From the NCBI GenBank assembly GCA_010015675.1, contig ML977014.1, positions 348,800 to 412,799 on the forward strand: a DNA stretch of 64,000 bases. Direction: 5' to 3'. Numbering within the stretch: position 1 is the stretch's first letter; each line of letters begins with the position of its first letter. The position numbers were made by a program, and so were the translations under genes. The notes below the pieces were generated by a model. It was not told the origin of the DNA. It worked only from the letters and a program-made list of their open reading frames with translations, and ran no database searches. The DNA is from Byssothecium circinans. Lineage: Eukaryota > Ascomycota > Dothideomycetes > Pleosporales > Massarinaceae. Below are positions 11,902-22,769 of this stretch, in pieces.

Positions 11902-13284
11902 TTAGATCTTTTTGGCCGCTTCGGTCGCGTGCTTCTCAAACTCCTTTTGAGCTTCCTGCTCCTTCATCTCTCGCACCTTGGCTAGCACGACCTCGCGGAA
12001 GATGGCCGACTTAGCCAGCCTGCTCAAGCGGCCGGGTCCTTTGCCAGGCGTGCCAGGTTTTGGTTCCTCTGTCGTCGTCAGACCCACTGAGGAGCCGTGG
12101 TTTGCTGCTATCGCCTCACCCGCTGCCTCGCGCGCATTGGCGGGCACGTCTGCTTCCCCGGGAGCCTCGCCTTCGTCGTCCTCTTGCATCTTGAGGGCTT
12201 CGATGCGGTTGGCCAGCTTGACCAGCTCGATACCACGTTTGAGGCGGGCCTTGGCAACGTATGCACGGATCTCTGGCAGCAAGTTGTGGTCCGAAGCCGT
12301 CTTGCCGCTGAGCCAGATGTGTTTGAGAGCTTCCTGTACCATGGTTAACCACATGCCAAATTCCAAAAGCTAATATTCATACCCCACTGGTAGGCCGCTT
12401 GGCTGGGTCTGGCTGCAACAGCTCAGTGATGAACTCCTTCGCATCCTTGCTGACATCTTTCCAATACCGCTCATGGAAAATGACACGTCCGTTCTTGCAT
12501 TCCTCGATCAAGTCTGCCAAGTTCTCCGATCGGAAGGGGGAGTATCCGCAAAGAAGGGTATAGGTAATGACGCCCATTGACCACATATCTACGGGTTTTC
12601 CGTGACCCTTCTTCAGCATAACCTCTGGAGCAGCATAGCCGAAAGAGCCAGCCATTGTCGTCAACACTTCGTTCTTAGAGTCGAGCATCTTGGCAATACC
12701 GAAATCGGCGAGCACGAGAGAGGAGTCGGGGTCGGCCGAGAGATAGAGAAGGTTCTCCGGCTTGAGATCTAACAAGAATTAGCAAAACGGCTTAGATGGT
12801 CTAGGAGAGTATCCCAACCTCGGTGGACGACATTGTTCTTGTGGAGATAGTCGACGGCCGTGAGCACCTGCCGAATGGTTTCGGCGGCATCCTTCTCGGT
12901 GAACTTTCCCTTGTCGCAGATGCGGTCGAACAGCTCGCCGCCGGTCGCCAGCTGGGTTACGATGTAGTACTTGTCCCGCGACTCGAACCAGTCGTGGAAC
13001 TTGACAATGTGCGGATGCTGCATGCGCTGAAGCATCTCCAGCTCGTCGTAGACCATCTGCTCGTTTCCGCGGACATTCCTCTTCAGGATGATCTTGACCG
13101 CGACCTTGCCTTCGGGGCAGTCGGCCTCTCGCACGATGCCGTAGGTGCCGGCACCCAGTGTCTTTCCGAAGTGGTATCGGGACCTGCCATCACTGTACTC
13201 AGCTTCATTGTTGCCTGCGAGGCATTAGAGGGGCGCGAACTTTTTATCGTAGCTTTCGGGCTGACCGTGCAGCTTGTTGAACAT
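11902..13284 (-). CDS. Ca2+/calmodulin-dependent protein kinase (CaMKI type)
   Basis: This Ser/Thr kinase acts in calcium signalling. Exons 13284-13241, 13183-12819, 12768-12383 and 12333-11902 join in frame to 408 aa, normal for fungal CMK1/CmkA proteins. Visible parts are the [11 protein letters not shown] leader shared by this family, the glycine loop GAGTYG, the ATP-binding Lys at VAVK (about 45), HRDLKPENL with catalytic Asp about 137, DFG about 158, [13 protein letters not shown] with a candidate CaMKK-target Thr about 174, and [19 protein letters not shown]. After the kinase domain comes a basic helix ([18 protein letters not shown]), the place for autoinhibitory and calmodulin-binding sequence, then a Glu/Ala/Gly linker and a basic tail. 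The first intron has two usable acceptors nine bases apart; the downstream one gives the best family match. A tiny upstream exon starting at 13359 could add MMTN. Confidence 0.9.
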
Positions 13285-14267
13285 GTTTGTCACTGCGATT
13301 GGCCGTCAGTACATGTTTGGCCAGAATCGACGGCAAAGAAGAGGGGGAGCACAACTCATGATTGCAATGTGTGGCAGCGCGCAGCCGCTGCGCTGTTCGT
13401 GAGGCTGAGTGTGAGGTGGTGTGCCTGTTTGGCGTGAGGTATCGTGGTGGGTGGTGGGGTGTACGAGGTGTTGTGAGGGGTAGTAGCTGACAGTCGAACA
13501 AACAATTTGGTCGCAGCAACAAACTTTCGGAAGAGGGTCGCGTTCAGAAAGGATAGGCGCCAAAAGCTGGAGATATAGGAGTTTGCGTGTGGAGGGACTG
13601 GAGAGACTGAGAGACAAAAGCTCAGCTGTCAGCACCTGAAGCGCTGGCTAGTCGTCGCGGGTGCGGCGCGGACAGCTGCTGGTGGGGGGCGCTTTCTCTT
13701 TCTGCCTGAGGCTGAGCACCAATAATGCGGCCCCGTTGTTGCTACGCCTCTTGCCCCTTCACGCATCTTACTCAATCCAGCGACAGTCGGGATGTGTCAT
13801 GTGAAAGGAGCAAGTCTAGGGGGTTATGAGAACTCTAGATGCAACGTAGTTATCGTTACAATTGTTACGCCGCCATCTCAAACAGGATGCGCGCTGAGTC
13901 TTCTGATATCTTCGTGCCTACTTCGAAGGTACATAGCACGGATACTTTCAAGTCGCGCTTCTCGGAGAATATGAAATAAGAGTGAGACTTCACGTGCAAG
14001 GCCTCGGAAGTGAGGAATGCTCCACGGGGCCAGAATATCCAGGTGCCAGCCAGAATTCCAGCCTTCTGCAGGTGCAGGGAAGTCTTCTATATGAGTACGC
14101 TATGACATCATGCCCTCCCTCATCTCCACATAAATCCTGCCATCCCATCTCCTCTTCCAGCTTCGTCTATCAGTTCTACATCTCACCTTAGATCATCATC
14201 CTCTGCACGCTTGTTACTCCTTCAGCCCTAGTACTTTACTGCATCCAGCATTCCAATACGATCCATC
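13285..14267. promoter_or_regulatory. Divergent promoter region, kinase / membrane protein
   Basis: A 983 bp region lies between divergent starts. Its left half carries the kinase leader with pyrimidine runs. Its right half ends in a C/T-rich leader before 14268. No coding exon was supported. Confidence 0.5.
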
Positions 14268-14988
14268 ATGACTGCCGCCAAGTTCTTTACCATCCTCGCC
14301 GGCTTCGTTGGCGTTGTTGCCCTTGCCGTGTACATATTCGGTATCCCTCCCGAGATGAAACGAAAGTTAGAACGTCAAGCCCTCAAGACGATGGGAGAAA
14401 ACAAAATGTCCTACATGGCCAAAGGTATGCACTTGCACTGCGGACTTGTCCTCTCTCCTGCTAGTGCTGACCACCCCCAGGCCAAATCTCCAAGATTCCT
14501 GACACCAATCAAAGAGACGTCGACTCGTTGAAGAAGGGCTTTGGAAATGCTGTTGGCGGGCTCACGCAGAACCCTCTGGGAGAGGCCTCTGGTGAAACTG
14601 CGGATCGCTTGACGAGCCCATTCACTGGTCGCTAACCCTCTTCTCTGCAGGAGCTGCCACGCAAGCCTGGGACTCGATACAGGACTATTCAAAGGTTGCG
14701 TACAGACGCATCTCCACGATAACGAGGAAGGCGATGGACGCTGCCGCCCTGAAGGCGAACGAGACGAACGAGACGACCAAAGGCCCAGCCAACAACGAGA
14801 CGAGCAACGGAGACACGAACAAGCACACGACTGAGAAAGATATGGCCAACAACGACACGACCAGCAAAGACGCGACCAGCAAAGACGCGACCAGCAGAGA
14901 TAAAGCCAACAAAGACATACCCAGCGAAGACCCATTTAGCGAAGACCCGCTTAGCAGAGACCCGTTCGGCAAGGACCTAGCTAGCTAA
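14268..14988 (+). CDS. Small membrane-anchored protein with optional last intron and repeat tail
   Basis: I do not recognise a named family. Exons 14268-14424, 14481-14591 and 14651-14988 join in frame to 201 aa. Residues 5-25 (FFTILAGFVGVVALAVYIFG) form one membrane helix, followed by a basic amphipathic stretch. After that come IPDTNQRDVDSLKKGFGNAV and GGLTQNPLGEASG, the conserved-looking core. The last exon adds AATQAWDSIQDYSKVAYRR and a hydrophilic tail of short repeats rich in Asp, Lys, Ser, Thr and Asn. If the last intron (14592-14650) is kept, the frame runs on as GETADRLTSPFTGR and stops at 14633-14635, giving 103 aa. That short end resembles what I remember of homologues, so the short form may be the ancestral product. 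Location and function are unknown; a single N-terminal anchor suggests the ER or mitochondrial surface. Confidence 0.65.
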
Positions 14989-15210
14989 GACCCGGCCAGC
15001 AAAGTTCCGGCCAGCAAAGACATCATTGGCGGGGCATGGCCGGCAATCCTTTTACAGCCAGTAAAGACACGGTTAGCATAGACACAGCCAGCAACAATAC
15101 GCTAAAGGACACGCCCAGGGGCACGCTCAGAATGAATGGCGGGGGCACGACCAGAAAAGACACAACCAGTAAAGATACGGCCAACGAACGACCAACAACA
15201 CGGCCATAAG
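14770..15210 (+). repeat. Degenerate 15-bp repeat array across a stop codon
   Basis: Units resembling gacacgaccagcaaa repeat for about 440 bp. The first half encodes TSKDA-like pentapeptides in the tail of the preceding gene. The array continues past its stop (14986-14988) with the same unit, more decayed. Confidence 0.75.
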
Positions 15211-15389
15211 CATTATAACGCATGAGACGAATGAGGTGCATACCAAGTGACGGAACATTGTTGGGGTTTCCGGTTCTGTATTGTTTCTTGTGTGGAGGGT
15301 TCTTGTAATGGTATTCCTGGTGGGCGTCGTTGCGGTTATGAAGCTCCTTGTGTCCTAGGTAATCCATAATTCATCCTTGAACACCTTTC

Positions 15390-15773
15390 CTAGGCCACTG
15401 CCTCCCAAATCGTCCACCACACAATTTGCCAGCCCACAACAATCACCCAGAATGGGATCTGAAATGCCGTCTTCCTCGTCTTATGCTGGAAGTAGTGCAT
15501 CCCCGCCAGCGCGCCGGGCCAACCACCCAGTATCCCGAATGTGTGCAACGTCGTTTCCTTTACACGCCACTCCGCTGTCCGCGCCTGCATTTTGTCGTAT
15601 CCGTATAGTACGAAGGCGATACCGCTAACTACGCATGTGTATCCGAGTGGAAGCAGGGATGCGCCTTTGGAAAACATGCGCAGCATCGATATGGTAGGTA
15701 GGATGAGGGAGAATATGCCAGCGGTAGTCGCGACCGTAACGGGCCTGTGACGCTGCGGTCTGCGTGGTGGCAT
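15390..15773 (-). CDS. DUF1294 family membrane protein
   Basis: The protein is a single exon of 127 aa with about four hydrophobic segments. It carries the DUF1294 signature YGYDKMQA, then RVKETTLHTFGILGGWPGAL and HKTRKTAFQIPFW. Family members occur in bacteria and fungi and have no agreed function; they are small inner-membrane or organelle-membrane proteins. I start at the ATG at 15773; an upstream TTG-led extension is not a credible eukaryotic start. The gene is divergent from the C2H2 gene at 16265. Confidence 0.85.
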   Translation of the reverse strand: MPPRRPQRHRPVTVATTAGIFSLILPTISMLRMFSKGASLLPLGYTCVVSGIAFVLYGYDKMQARTAEWRVKETTLHTFGILGGWPGALAGMHYFQHKTRKTAFQIPFWVIVVGWQIVWWTIWEAVA

Positions 15774-16264
15774 ATTGGAGTACAAGCTCGCGTGATATGC
15801 CGACTACCCGCGATGAGGAAGATGAGGAAGGGCTGCTGCGCCAGCTGTCCGCATCCCAGGTAGTGGAAACGAAGAGTGAGGTCGGTTAGTTTAGACGCCC
15901 GCGCTGCAGATGCAGTGGGGTCGATCTCCCGTTACACAAAGCTAACCGTAATAGGTTTAGCACGCTCATGTTCCAGCTTCCCGGGACCTGGGCGGGTGTT
16001 CAACCATCTGATATCATCAATAACCCTCCGAAAACATGGCGGTTCTTCTTCGTTTTAGATTTCTTTTAGCGAAGTCCATCTTGAGACGAGTCATGATCAC
16101 ATCTCGACTCTCTCGACCCCTGAAACAATCGGCCCGACTCCCCGTGTTTCATTTCCCAATGCCATCTCACTTCACAGCTCTCCGCATCTGCATCTGCGTC
16201 TCCTGCTGCTGTATCTTCTGCAACTGTATCTTTTCCTGTCATTTGCTAGTATAAGAAAGCAGCC
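15774..16264. promoter_or_regulatory. Divergent promoter region, DUF1294 / C2H2 gene
   Basis: The region is 491 bp without coding evidence. The side next to 16265 is C/T-rich (about 16080-16240), typical of a fungal leader. Confidence 0.5.
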
Positions 16265-17296
16265 ATGTATATCCCAGCCCATCTAAAACCGAGGATCTCT
16301 CAAGCTCCACCAGCGTTTGACCTCCCATTCCGATCGATATCGAAGCAATCTAGCCCACACGGCCGTCCTTCGTGTGCTGTCTGCCGGTTTGAAGCGTATG
16401 ATCGAGCACGTCTATTGAACCATTATCGAGAGGAGGGGTGTTTGGTTGTCTGTGAGGGATGCTCTGGTGGCGCGGGGAAAGGTTGGGTGAGAGGTAGGTT
16501 TGATCATGCCTCGTTCTGGTTGACTTGAATTGAGATGACATGAAAAGAGACGATATCCTAACGAAATGATACAGACAGCCCAGAGTACTGGGAACATGTC
16601 TCACGTGAGCACGTCTGTACCGAGTGCGGGCGGCACTTCAACAGCGATTCAAACCTGCGTCATGTGAGTATGCAAGACTTTCCAAGCCTCCCACAATCCC
16701 TCACCTCAACGATCCCAGCAAAACTACTACTAAATAACCCCCTCCCCAAACCCCACAACAACTAACCCCCACCCCCAAGCACGAAATAACCCATCGCCGC
16801 CCCACGATAAAATGTCTAGCCTCCACCTGTGACCGCAAATTCACAACCTACGGCGGCATGCTCATCCACCTCGAAGCCGGCACGTCCTGCGCCTCGGGCA
16901 TCGATATCCTCGACCTGAATAAATCTGCCGCCATGTGCTTCCAAGCGCGTAAATGGGTCATGAGAGAGTACCGCGATGCGTTGAGAAGTCACGAGAGGTT
17001 TGAGCTGGGGGTGTGTCCGTTCAAGTGCCCCGATTGTGGGCATGCGTTGCCTAAGTTGAGTAGTTTGTTCATGCATGCGGCGAGTCCGAGTTGTGGGGTC
17101 AAGGTGAATGGCGCGGTTTTGAAGAAGTTGAAGAGGTGGCTTTGGAAGGTGTGTATTGCCCTTCTGTTGCCGTGATCTTTTTTGGGTTTGAAATGTTTTG
17201 CAGACTTCGATTCTTTTGTCTGCAGAGACATCGTGCCCATTAGAATTTTACAGTCTGTGGGATACTGTCATTCGATTCCGGGCATCGGTGTATTGA
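16265..17296 (+). CDS. C2H2 zinc-finger protein
   Basis: This is a multi-exon gene: about 16265-16493, 16575-16663, a third exon beginning near 16782, and probably a short last exon from about 17216 to the stop at 17294-17296. An N-terminal CAVCRFEAYDRARLLNHYRE unit is a Cys/His pair. It is followed by VCTECGRHFNSDSNLRH running over an intron into a His-x3-His, then CDRKFTTYGGMLIHLEAG, then a CPFKCPDCGHALPKLSSLFMH finger, and GVKVNGAVLKKLKRWLW near the end. The finger order with GGMLIHLE is common in fungal proteins of unknown role, often written as C2H2 domain proteins. If the last intron is not spliced, the protein ends at 17175 instead. DNA or RNA binding is inferred from the fingers only. 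Confidence 0.7.
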
Positions 17297-17423
17297 ATGT
17301 GATTATTTTTGGGCCTTTTCAGAGTTTCTCCGCTCTAGAAGGGAAGTATGTACACGTTATCCTTATCTCGTAACTTCCATTCCAGAATTCTAGTTCCGGC
17401 TCACCTTCGGCCTCGATTTCCCC

Positions 17424-18380
17424 TCATCGCAGAAAGTCTGTCGCAGTTGCAAGAGGGGAGAGAATCCAGTCACTGTCGCTATCGTCTTGTCCAGGCCATG
17501 GTCGGGGTGTAGGTGGATGTAGCTCCAATTGCTTCTCCAACCGCCTTTCCCTCAGCCTATCCTCTCGCTTTCCATACGATACCGACTCCTTCGGCAGCAT
17601 TTCGCCTCTGCGCCTATGTCGCATTTCTCTTTCCCTCTCCTCTCTAGCCCGTTTCTCTTTCTCGGGAGTCGCGAAAGGATTCTTCTCTCCTCCACGGCTG
17701 TTCTGAGATGCCATCTTCCTATCATTTCCCCATCCACTCGGAAAACTACCGCTCACTCGCTTCATCTCCATCTCCCACTTCTCTTCTCCGCTGACAACTC
17801 GCCCTTCTCCCCGACCGACGCTCTTCTCTGCCATCTCTTTATAAATGCGTTCTTGGCCGGCATACTGTCCCTTCTGTTCCTGCAGCCACTCACGCTCTGC
17901 CTTCACTTTCTTCCAATCTCTCTGACCCCATCCGCTTTCACCCAAATTCGGGGCGGCATAGCTCTGTCGAGATTTGTCGGAATGTACGGGCTCGAAGGTA
18001 GGCTGTACCGGTAGCGGTGAGATTGGCGTTGGCGGTAGTGGTGGGAGGGCTTTGTTGAGCGAGAGGATGCTGCTGGTGGAGGTGTGGCGGGACTTGATTA
18101 GCAATTGCGATTGCGATTGTGATCTTTGACTTGAGGTAGAGACGACCTGGGACTTTGAGGTGTCGCGTGATTTATGGCTCGAGGTAGAGGAGAGGCGGGA
18201 TTGAGAGGGGGACTGCGAGCCAGCGGTGGAGCTTGATCTGGGTCGTATTTTATACATGAACGACTGGAGCGGTGCAGGCTTTGGGGCCGTCGAAGAGGTT
18301 GATGGTGCATTGTTCCGGCTGCGGCTGTGCGACGAAGTTTCTGGTAGCGGTAGCTTTTTGAGCTGTTGATGGTTCTGCAT
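17424..18380 (-). CDS. Ser-rich, charged protein of unknown function
   Basis: I do not recognise a family. From the ATG at 18380 the frame gives 318 aa. The open frame continues upstream to 18443 without an ATG, so a further 5' exon is possible. The N-terminal half is rich in Ser, Pro and Gln (SQSQSQLL, PLPPTPISPLP). The C-terminal half is charged and probably helical, with QRDWKKVKAEREWLQEQK, EKEKRAREEREREMRHRRRG and REDRLRERRLEKQLELH, ending near an acidic DDSDSDWILSP. The pattern suggests a disordered protein with a coiled-coil region. The long antisense open frame is a shadow of its biased composition. Confidence 0.5.
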   Translation of the reverse strand: MQNHQQLKKLPLPETSSHSRSRNNAPSTSSTAPKPAPLQSFMYKIRPRSSSTAGSQSPSQSRLSSTSSHKSRDTSKSQVVSTSSQRSQSQSQLLIKSRHTSTSSILSLNKALPPLPPTPISPLPVQPTFEPVHSDKSRQSYAAPNLGESGWGQRDWKKVKAEREWLQEQKGQYAGQERIYKEMAEKSVGRGEGRVVSGEEKWEMEMKRVSGSFPSGWGNDRKMASQNSRGGEKNPFATPEKEKRAREEREREMRHRRRGEMLPKESVSYGKREDRLRERRLEKQLELHPPTPRPWPGQDDSDSDWILSPLATATDFLR

Positions 18381-19321
18381 TTTGTTTTTGGAAGGAATGC
18401 GTACGATGGGCGTCTGGCACGAAGAGTTGTCGGGAGATTCCAAGGCAGTGGATGGAAGAAGGCGTGAGGTAAACTAGATCATCGGGGTGCTTGCTACCTA
18501 AACGACGGATGAATCCGTGTGGGTTTTCGTTTATTGGGCTATTGTGCGCGAAGTCGTGGTGCAAACGGAAGCTGCGATCACTGTGGTGCCTTCCCTCCTT
18601 CGTCTAGCCGCAACCTTTGACATATTATATTGGTTCAGATATAAATAGCTACAGCACATGTTGCTTCCATATACTGATTAGAAAATGAGCTTGTACGGTA
18701 CGTTTGTACTTGGATATATGGCAAGAAAGTAAATACTTCGTCACCGTTTGCAACGCCCAGGGGAGAACTCGTCAAGCAGAGCGCACGACTTCGACCGCAC
18801 AACTTACAAGCGGGTATGTTGCACCCTTCCTGCTCTTCAGCTGCTCATGATGTATATCTTCTTCCAAATAGAAACGAAGTATGGCGGTGATGGTGCGCAT
18901 CACTTTGCCATTTTGACATGAGGGCTGGTATCAATTTCAAACAGTTACGCGTAGAAGTAAAAGTGTGATGTAACACAGTCACGCAGTCCGCACAGTCGTA
19001 GGGAGGTAATAATAATCGTAGGAAATAGCAAAATAGTAAATGGGTTTGCCCTCCAAGTAAAATGTTAGATGCTGTCTCCTCCTTCGATTGGTTTTGCAGA
19101 GAATAAATAGTCTTGCACTATTTCCCTGAAGATTTGTCTGTAGTGAGAGCATAACATCCTACTCCTTATGCTACACGAGAGGTTGTCAACCCTTCCCAGG
19201 GTACTGTATAATCATACGTGCACAGTGACTTGCATTGAACAAAGTTTCGATCCAGCTGATGGCTACCCGCTTGGGATCTACATAGGCATTACGGCGGACA
19301 TGGTCATACAATCGATCCACT
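18381..19321. other. Intergenic region, no gene seen
   Basis: This is the upstream region of the Ser-rich gene and the 3' flank of the nuclease gene. It is A/T-rich around 18610-19150, with several short poly-A/T tracts. No exon or RNA gene is recognised. Confidence 0.45.
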
Positions 19322-21185
19322 TCACTCCCACACAACCCACACCGAACCTCCAACGACCGCCAACAACTCACCCCACGACATTCCCTCGCCAACTCTCCCC
19401 GCCGCACTCAAGCTACCCGCTGTCGCAGAAGCTGAAGCTGAAGCTGCCGGTGTAGCAGTCGCCGAATAACTAATCGTTTGCGACTTCCCAGTATCAATAA
19501 TCAACGCCGCAGGCATCAAGTCGCCATCATCGATATCGGTGACATAGAAATCAACCGACCGCTTCCCACTATCATCCGAGATTGGCGTATCCCCCGTTGT
19601 ATAATAAGAGTCTCCGTCACTATCAATCACTGAGATGCCAGTGATATCGGACCCGAACGTAGCATTCACGGTGTAGTGCCCGTTGCGTAGGTCGTCGAAG
19701 GGGACATAGATGAAGCTACTTGCGTTTCCGATGTCGCGGAGCTGACTTGAGGAGGCAGAAAAGCTTTTGGATGCCGAGTCTTGACGTGCGTGGAGTGGTT
19801 GAACAGAGTCGAAATCGCGCTTGCTGAGGCCGGCACAGCCTCCTCTCATCCGGACGATGATGCTACTGGATTTACTTGGCTTGCATTTGTTGACGAAGTC
19901 GCTGAAGCGTTTGCCTTGTTCGCCGGAGTTTTGCGCGGCGGGGATGCAGGTACGAAAGGCGCCGGTGCCGCCTTCTGAGGACATTGCTGGAGTATGTCAG
20001 CTGTGCTTCCGGATGGTGTTGGAGGTATCCTACCAGGCGGATATTCATCACACTCGAGACGATTCGGATCGCTAAAGATACGCTTCTGCTCTGCACAGTA
20101 TCCGGCACATTTTGCGGCCCGTCGACGTATTCGTTTGGCGCTTTTCCCATCACCCGCATATGTAAGGACGTCCCAGTCCCTGCTGTTACCGCCTCGTTGG
20201 CTTCCAGTGTTCTTAATACCTGGGCTAGTCAGCCAAAAAAAGCTTAGATGCAGAATATCCACCTTACCAGAGCACATGCTTATATAAAGTTGATCCGTTC
20301 GTCCCGCAATGTTTGGAATCTCTACCACCGGCACCCAACGCCCGTTCAAACACTCATAATTGCAGTTCGCCCTCCCCGGCTTACTCGATTCCGAGCAGAC
20401 GCCTGGGCTTGCTGATGAAGAAGCTGAGGCTGAGCTCACCGCCGTGCTTTCACTGATGGATGTTACGGGGCTTGCGGTGCTTTGCCTGACCGAAGAACTT
20501 GAGCCCTGACGCTGACAAAGGCCAGCAGTACTTGAGCACGTACTTCCTGCAGGACAGCCTTTGATGTGTGAGCATCCGAAATACAACGATTAGCGAACAC
20601 GAAAACTCACAGCCTCCCGAACACTTCACTTCGCTTGCTGTGCAACATGACCGCCCACCGTTAGTATTACATTGGTATCCAGATGGGCAAACAAAGCCAC
20701 CGCAGCATACGGAGCCGGGATCTGCGCATGCTGTGCCTCCACAGGTTTGTGCGGTGTTTGGGCAGCAACCTTCAACAGGTGACAGAACGCACCTGGATGT
20801 TGATGGGCAGCATTTGATTCCTGTACCACACTACCGATTTGCAGTCAGCACAAGCTCCAGAACTGGAAATGGAGTGGCGCTGTGAAAGCCACCGCCCAGA
20901 AGAGACCGAAACTCTGCCTACACAATTCGTTCCAGATGGGCAGCATGTCGTGGCTGAGCACCTGACAGGGTATGGACACGAAGATGTCTGTCTTCGGCCC
21001 AGGCTCGCAGCGACAAAATTCAGCGGGTTGATCGATCTCGCTTCAACTAAACTCGAGCCTTCGTCTTTGGTAAAGAGGAGGCTATCTGGAACTGGACCGC
21101 TACGGGCTGGAAAGAGGTCGATGCTGTCGGCGGCTGCACACCAATTCGCGAACAGGGTGGTTGTTAGGGCGAGTAGCAACCGCAT
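19322..21185 (-). CDS. Secreted Cys-rich protein with NucA/NucB-type nuclease domain
   Basis: This is a multi-exon gene starting at the ATG at 21185. The signal peptide is MRLLLALTTTLFANWCAAA. Cys-rich modules follow (CPYPVRCSATTCCPSGTNC, then CCPNTAQTCGG, VCCGGFVCPSGYQC, CCPAGSTC), like the small Cys repeats of fungal extracellular proteins, and then a Ser-rich linker. The nuclease domain has SRDWDVLTYAGDG, AEQKRIFSDPNRLECDEYPP and, after an intron ending at about 19985, EGGTGAFRTCIPAAQNSGEQ, the CDEYP...EGG...CIP...N pattern of the DNase_NucA_NucB family. The C-terminal 150 residues are Ser/Ala-rich and end in a weak hydrophobic stretch, so a GPI anchor is possible. I infer a wall- or medium-located DNase. 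Intron joins were checked at CSGG/CCPAG, MCSG/IKNTGS and CDEYPP/A. Confidence 0.75.
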
Positions 21186-22033
21186 TTCGGTCGAGCTCCA
21201 AAGGTGTCGAGGGAGTGTAATGCGTAAAAGCCTTGCCCAAGAATAAAAGGTGACGGCATCTTATTATTTCCTGGCCGGTGGACAACAAACAGATCATCTG
21301 GATTGTGAATCCTGTTTCTTCGGTTTCCTCGTATCTGAGGGCAGATGATGACAACTGGTTATTGGTCGTTGAGTCGAAGTTCGAGCGCGGTCATAGGTTC
21401 TAGGCAGCCGAAGATCAGGCTGCCAAGAACGAGGCTGAGAATACGAACGGAGAGACCAATTGTTGTGACTGGCACTCGTAAAACGGTTGCATAAGCTTTT
21501 TTGTGGTTCGGCCCTCCCTGCGATGCGGGGACTAGGTAAAATGGCTGGTGGTCGTCACTGACAAGCAGCAGCCCTTCCCACAGCGCATTTTGAAGACGTT
21601 GGATTGGAGGCACCTGACTTGGGTAAAGATGCATGTGGCAATACGCCACCGAAGAGGCGTTTTCTCTGTGTCCCACAGGCTCAGAATGGGAAGTCGGCCC
21701 GTTCAGTCAGAAGTGCCCTTGTTTATTTCTCACATGTACAGTAGACTACATGAAGAGAGTCAGGCCATGCAAATTCGTCTACCCAGGTTGGTGGGCGCAG
21801 CAGCGGAGGGCATGGGCGATGGCGTCGTGCCGACTGGACTGATGACAGGCGGGATGGCCCTTCAACGTTTCTTGAAGTGTAGACAGCCACAAGAATTCGG
21901 GATATGATGGTGGTTGAGTTGTCATGGCGGAGAGGGAACGATGTCGCATCATTGAGGGAGGGGAGGTCTAGATAGCGGTCGAAGCGGTCGAATCGCCCCG
22001 AGTCCTCGGTTGTCTTCCTTGTGGGTGACTGAC
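21186..22033. other. Intergenic region, no gene seen
   Basis: This contains the upstream region of the nuclease gene. Open frames of 105-119 codons exist on both strands around 21360-21907 but start at non-ATG codons and show no domain features. Confidence 0.4.
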
Positions 22034-22769
22034 CTACTCCGGCGTCGAAATGTCGCGGCGACGGGGCTGTTCGTCGAGGCTGTATCGGTTAGAAAAATCC
22101 CCCGTTGGCGAATAAATGGTGCGTCCCTCGGGGTCGTAACGGTTTCCGCCCGCAATGGCCCATCCACGTGGATGTGAGGGTGTTCCAATTGTCCGGTGGA
22201 TGCCTCGAGCATGCGGATCGCGCCTGCCCTTCTCCATTTCGGCAGCCACGATGCGGGGGTCCTGCTGAAAGCCTGAAAAGCAAAGAAAGAGACGCGATTG
22301 CCTGCTTGCCCGCTTGCCTGAAAGTCAAGGCCTTCAATATTCGCTCGAACAACGCATTCGCAGGTGGATTATGATTCCCGCCGTCTCTTGAAATCCGCCC
22401 CGGCGCATCCTGCTTCCAATATTCCACGTCATCGGCGCTGTTCATCACCTCTTTCCCGCCCCTTGCCCCTCTCTCCTGCCGCTGCTGCCTCCACGGCATC
22501 GTGTATGATGTGGACTGGTTGCTGCGAGGGCTCGCCGCTTCCTGGAGGTGGTGGTGCATCCGGCGCTACCTCTCCATTGGTACCTTCGGAAAATACCGCA
22601 CGATCTCACCGGAAACAACGCATCGTCCTCCAAAGCTGATCCACCGGGATAGCCCAGCTTTATCTACCCTCTCGCCGCGCTTCTGGATGGCGGCGCCTCG
22701 CTGGCGAATCTCAGTTGGCATGCCCTCATCCCAACCTGGCTGAGGCGAGACGAGTCCGGGAAAATGCAT
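22034..22769 (-). CDS. Conserved fungal protein of unknown function, apparent frame break
   Basis: I do not know a name for this family. The first exon from the ATG at 22769 reads MHFPGLVSPQPGWDEGMPTE, then RGERVDKAGLSRWISFGGRC and VVSGEIVRYFP. The coding signal then continues one frame over as EGTNGEVAPDAPPPPGSGEP, and later AAAAGERGKGRERG. A donor at 22448 and acceptor at 22273 join in phase to FQQDPRIVAAEMEKGRRD, and the frame runs through DPEGRTIYSPTGDFSNRYS to the stop. The shift near 22590 is either a one-base deletion, an assembly error, or a 26 bp intron (gtgaga...aag), which would be shorter than normal spliceosomal introns. Ends and overall composition look like a real, short hydrophilic fungal protein. 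Confidence 0.5.

Noticed and set aside
14411..14972. Antisense frames with repeated hydrophobic Leu/Val/Ser units
   Set aside because: They are the reverse reading of the 15 bp repeat array, not a membrane protein.
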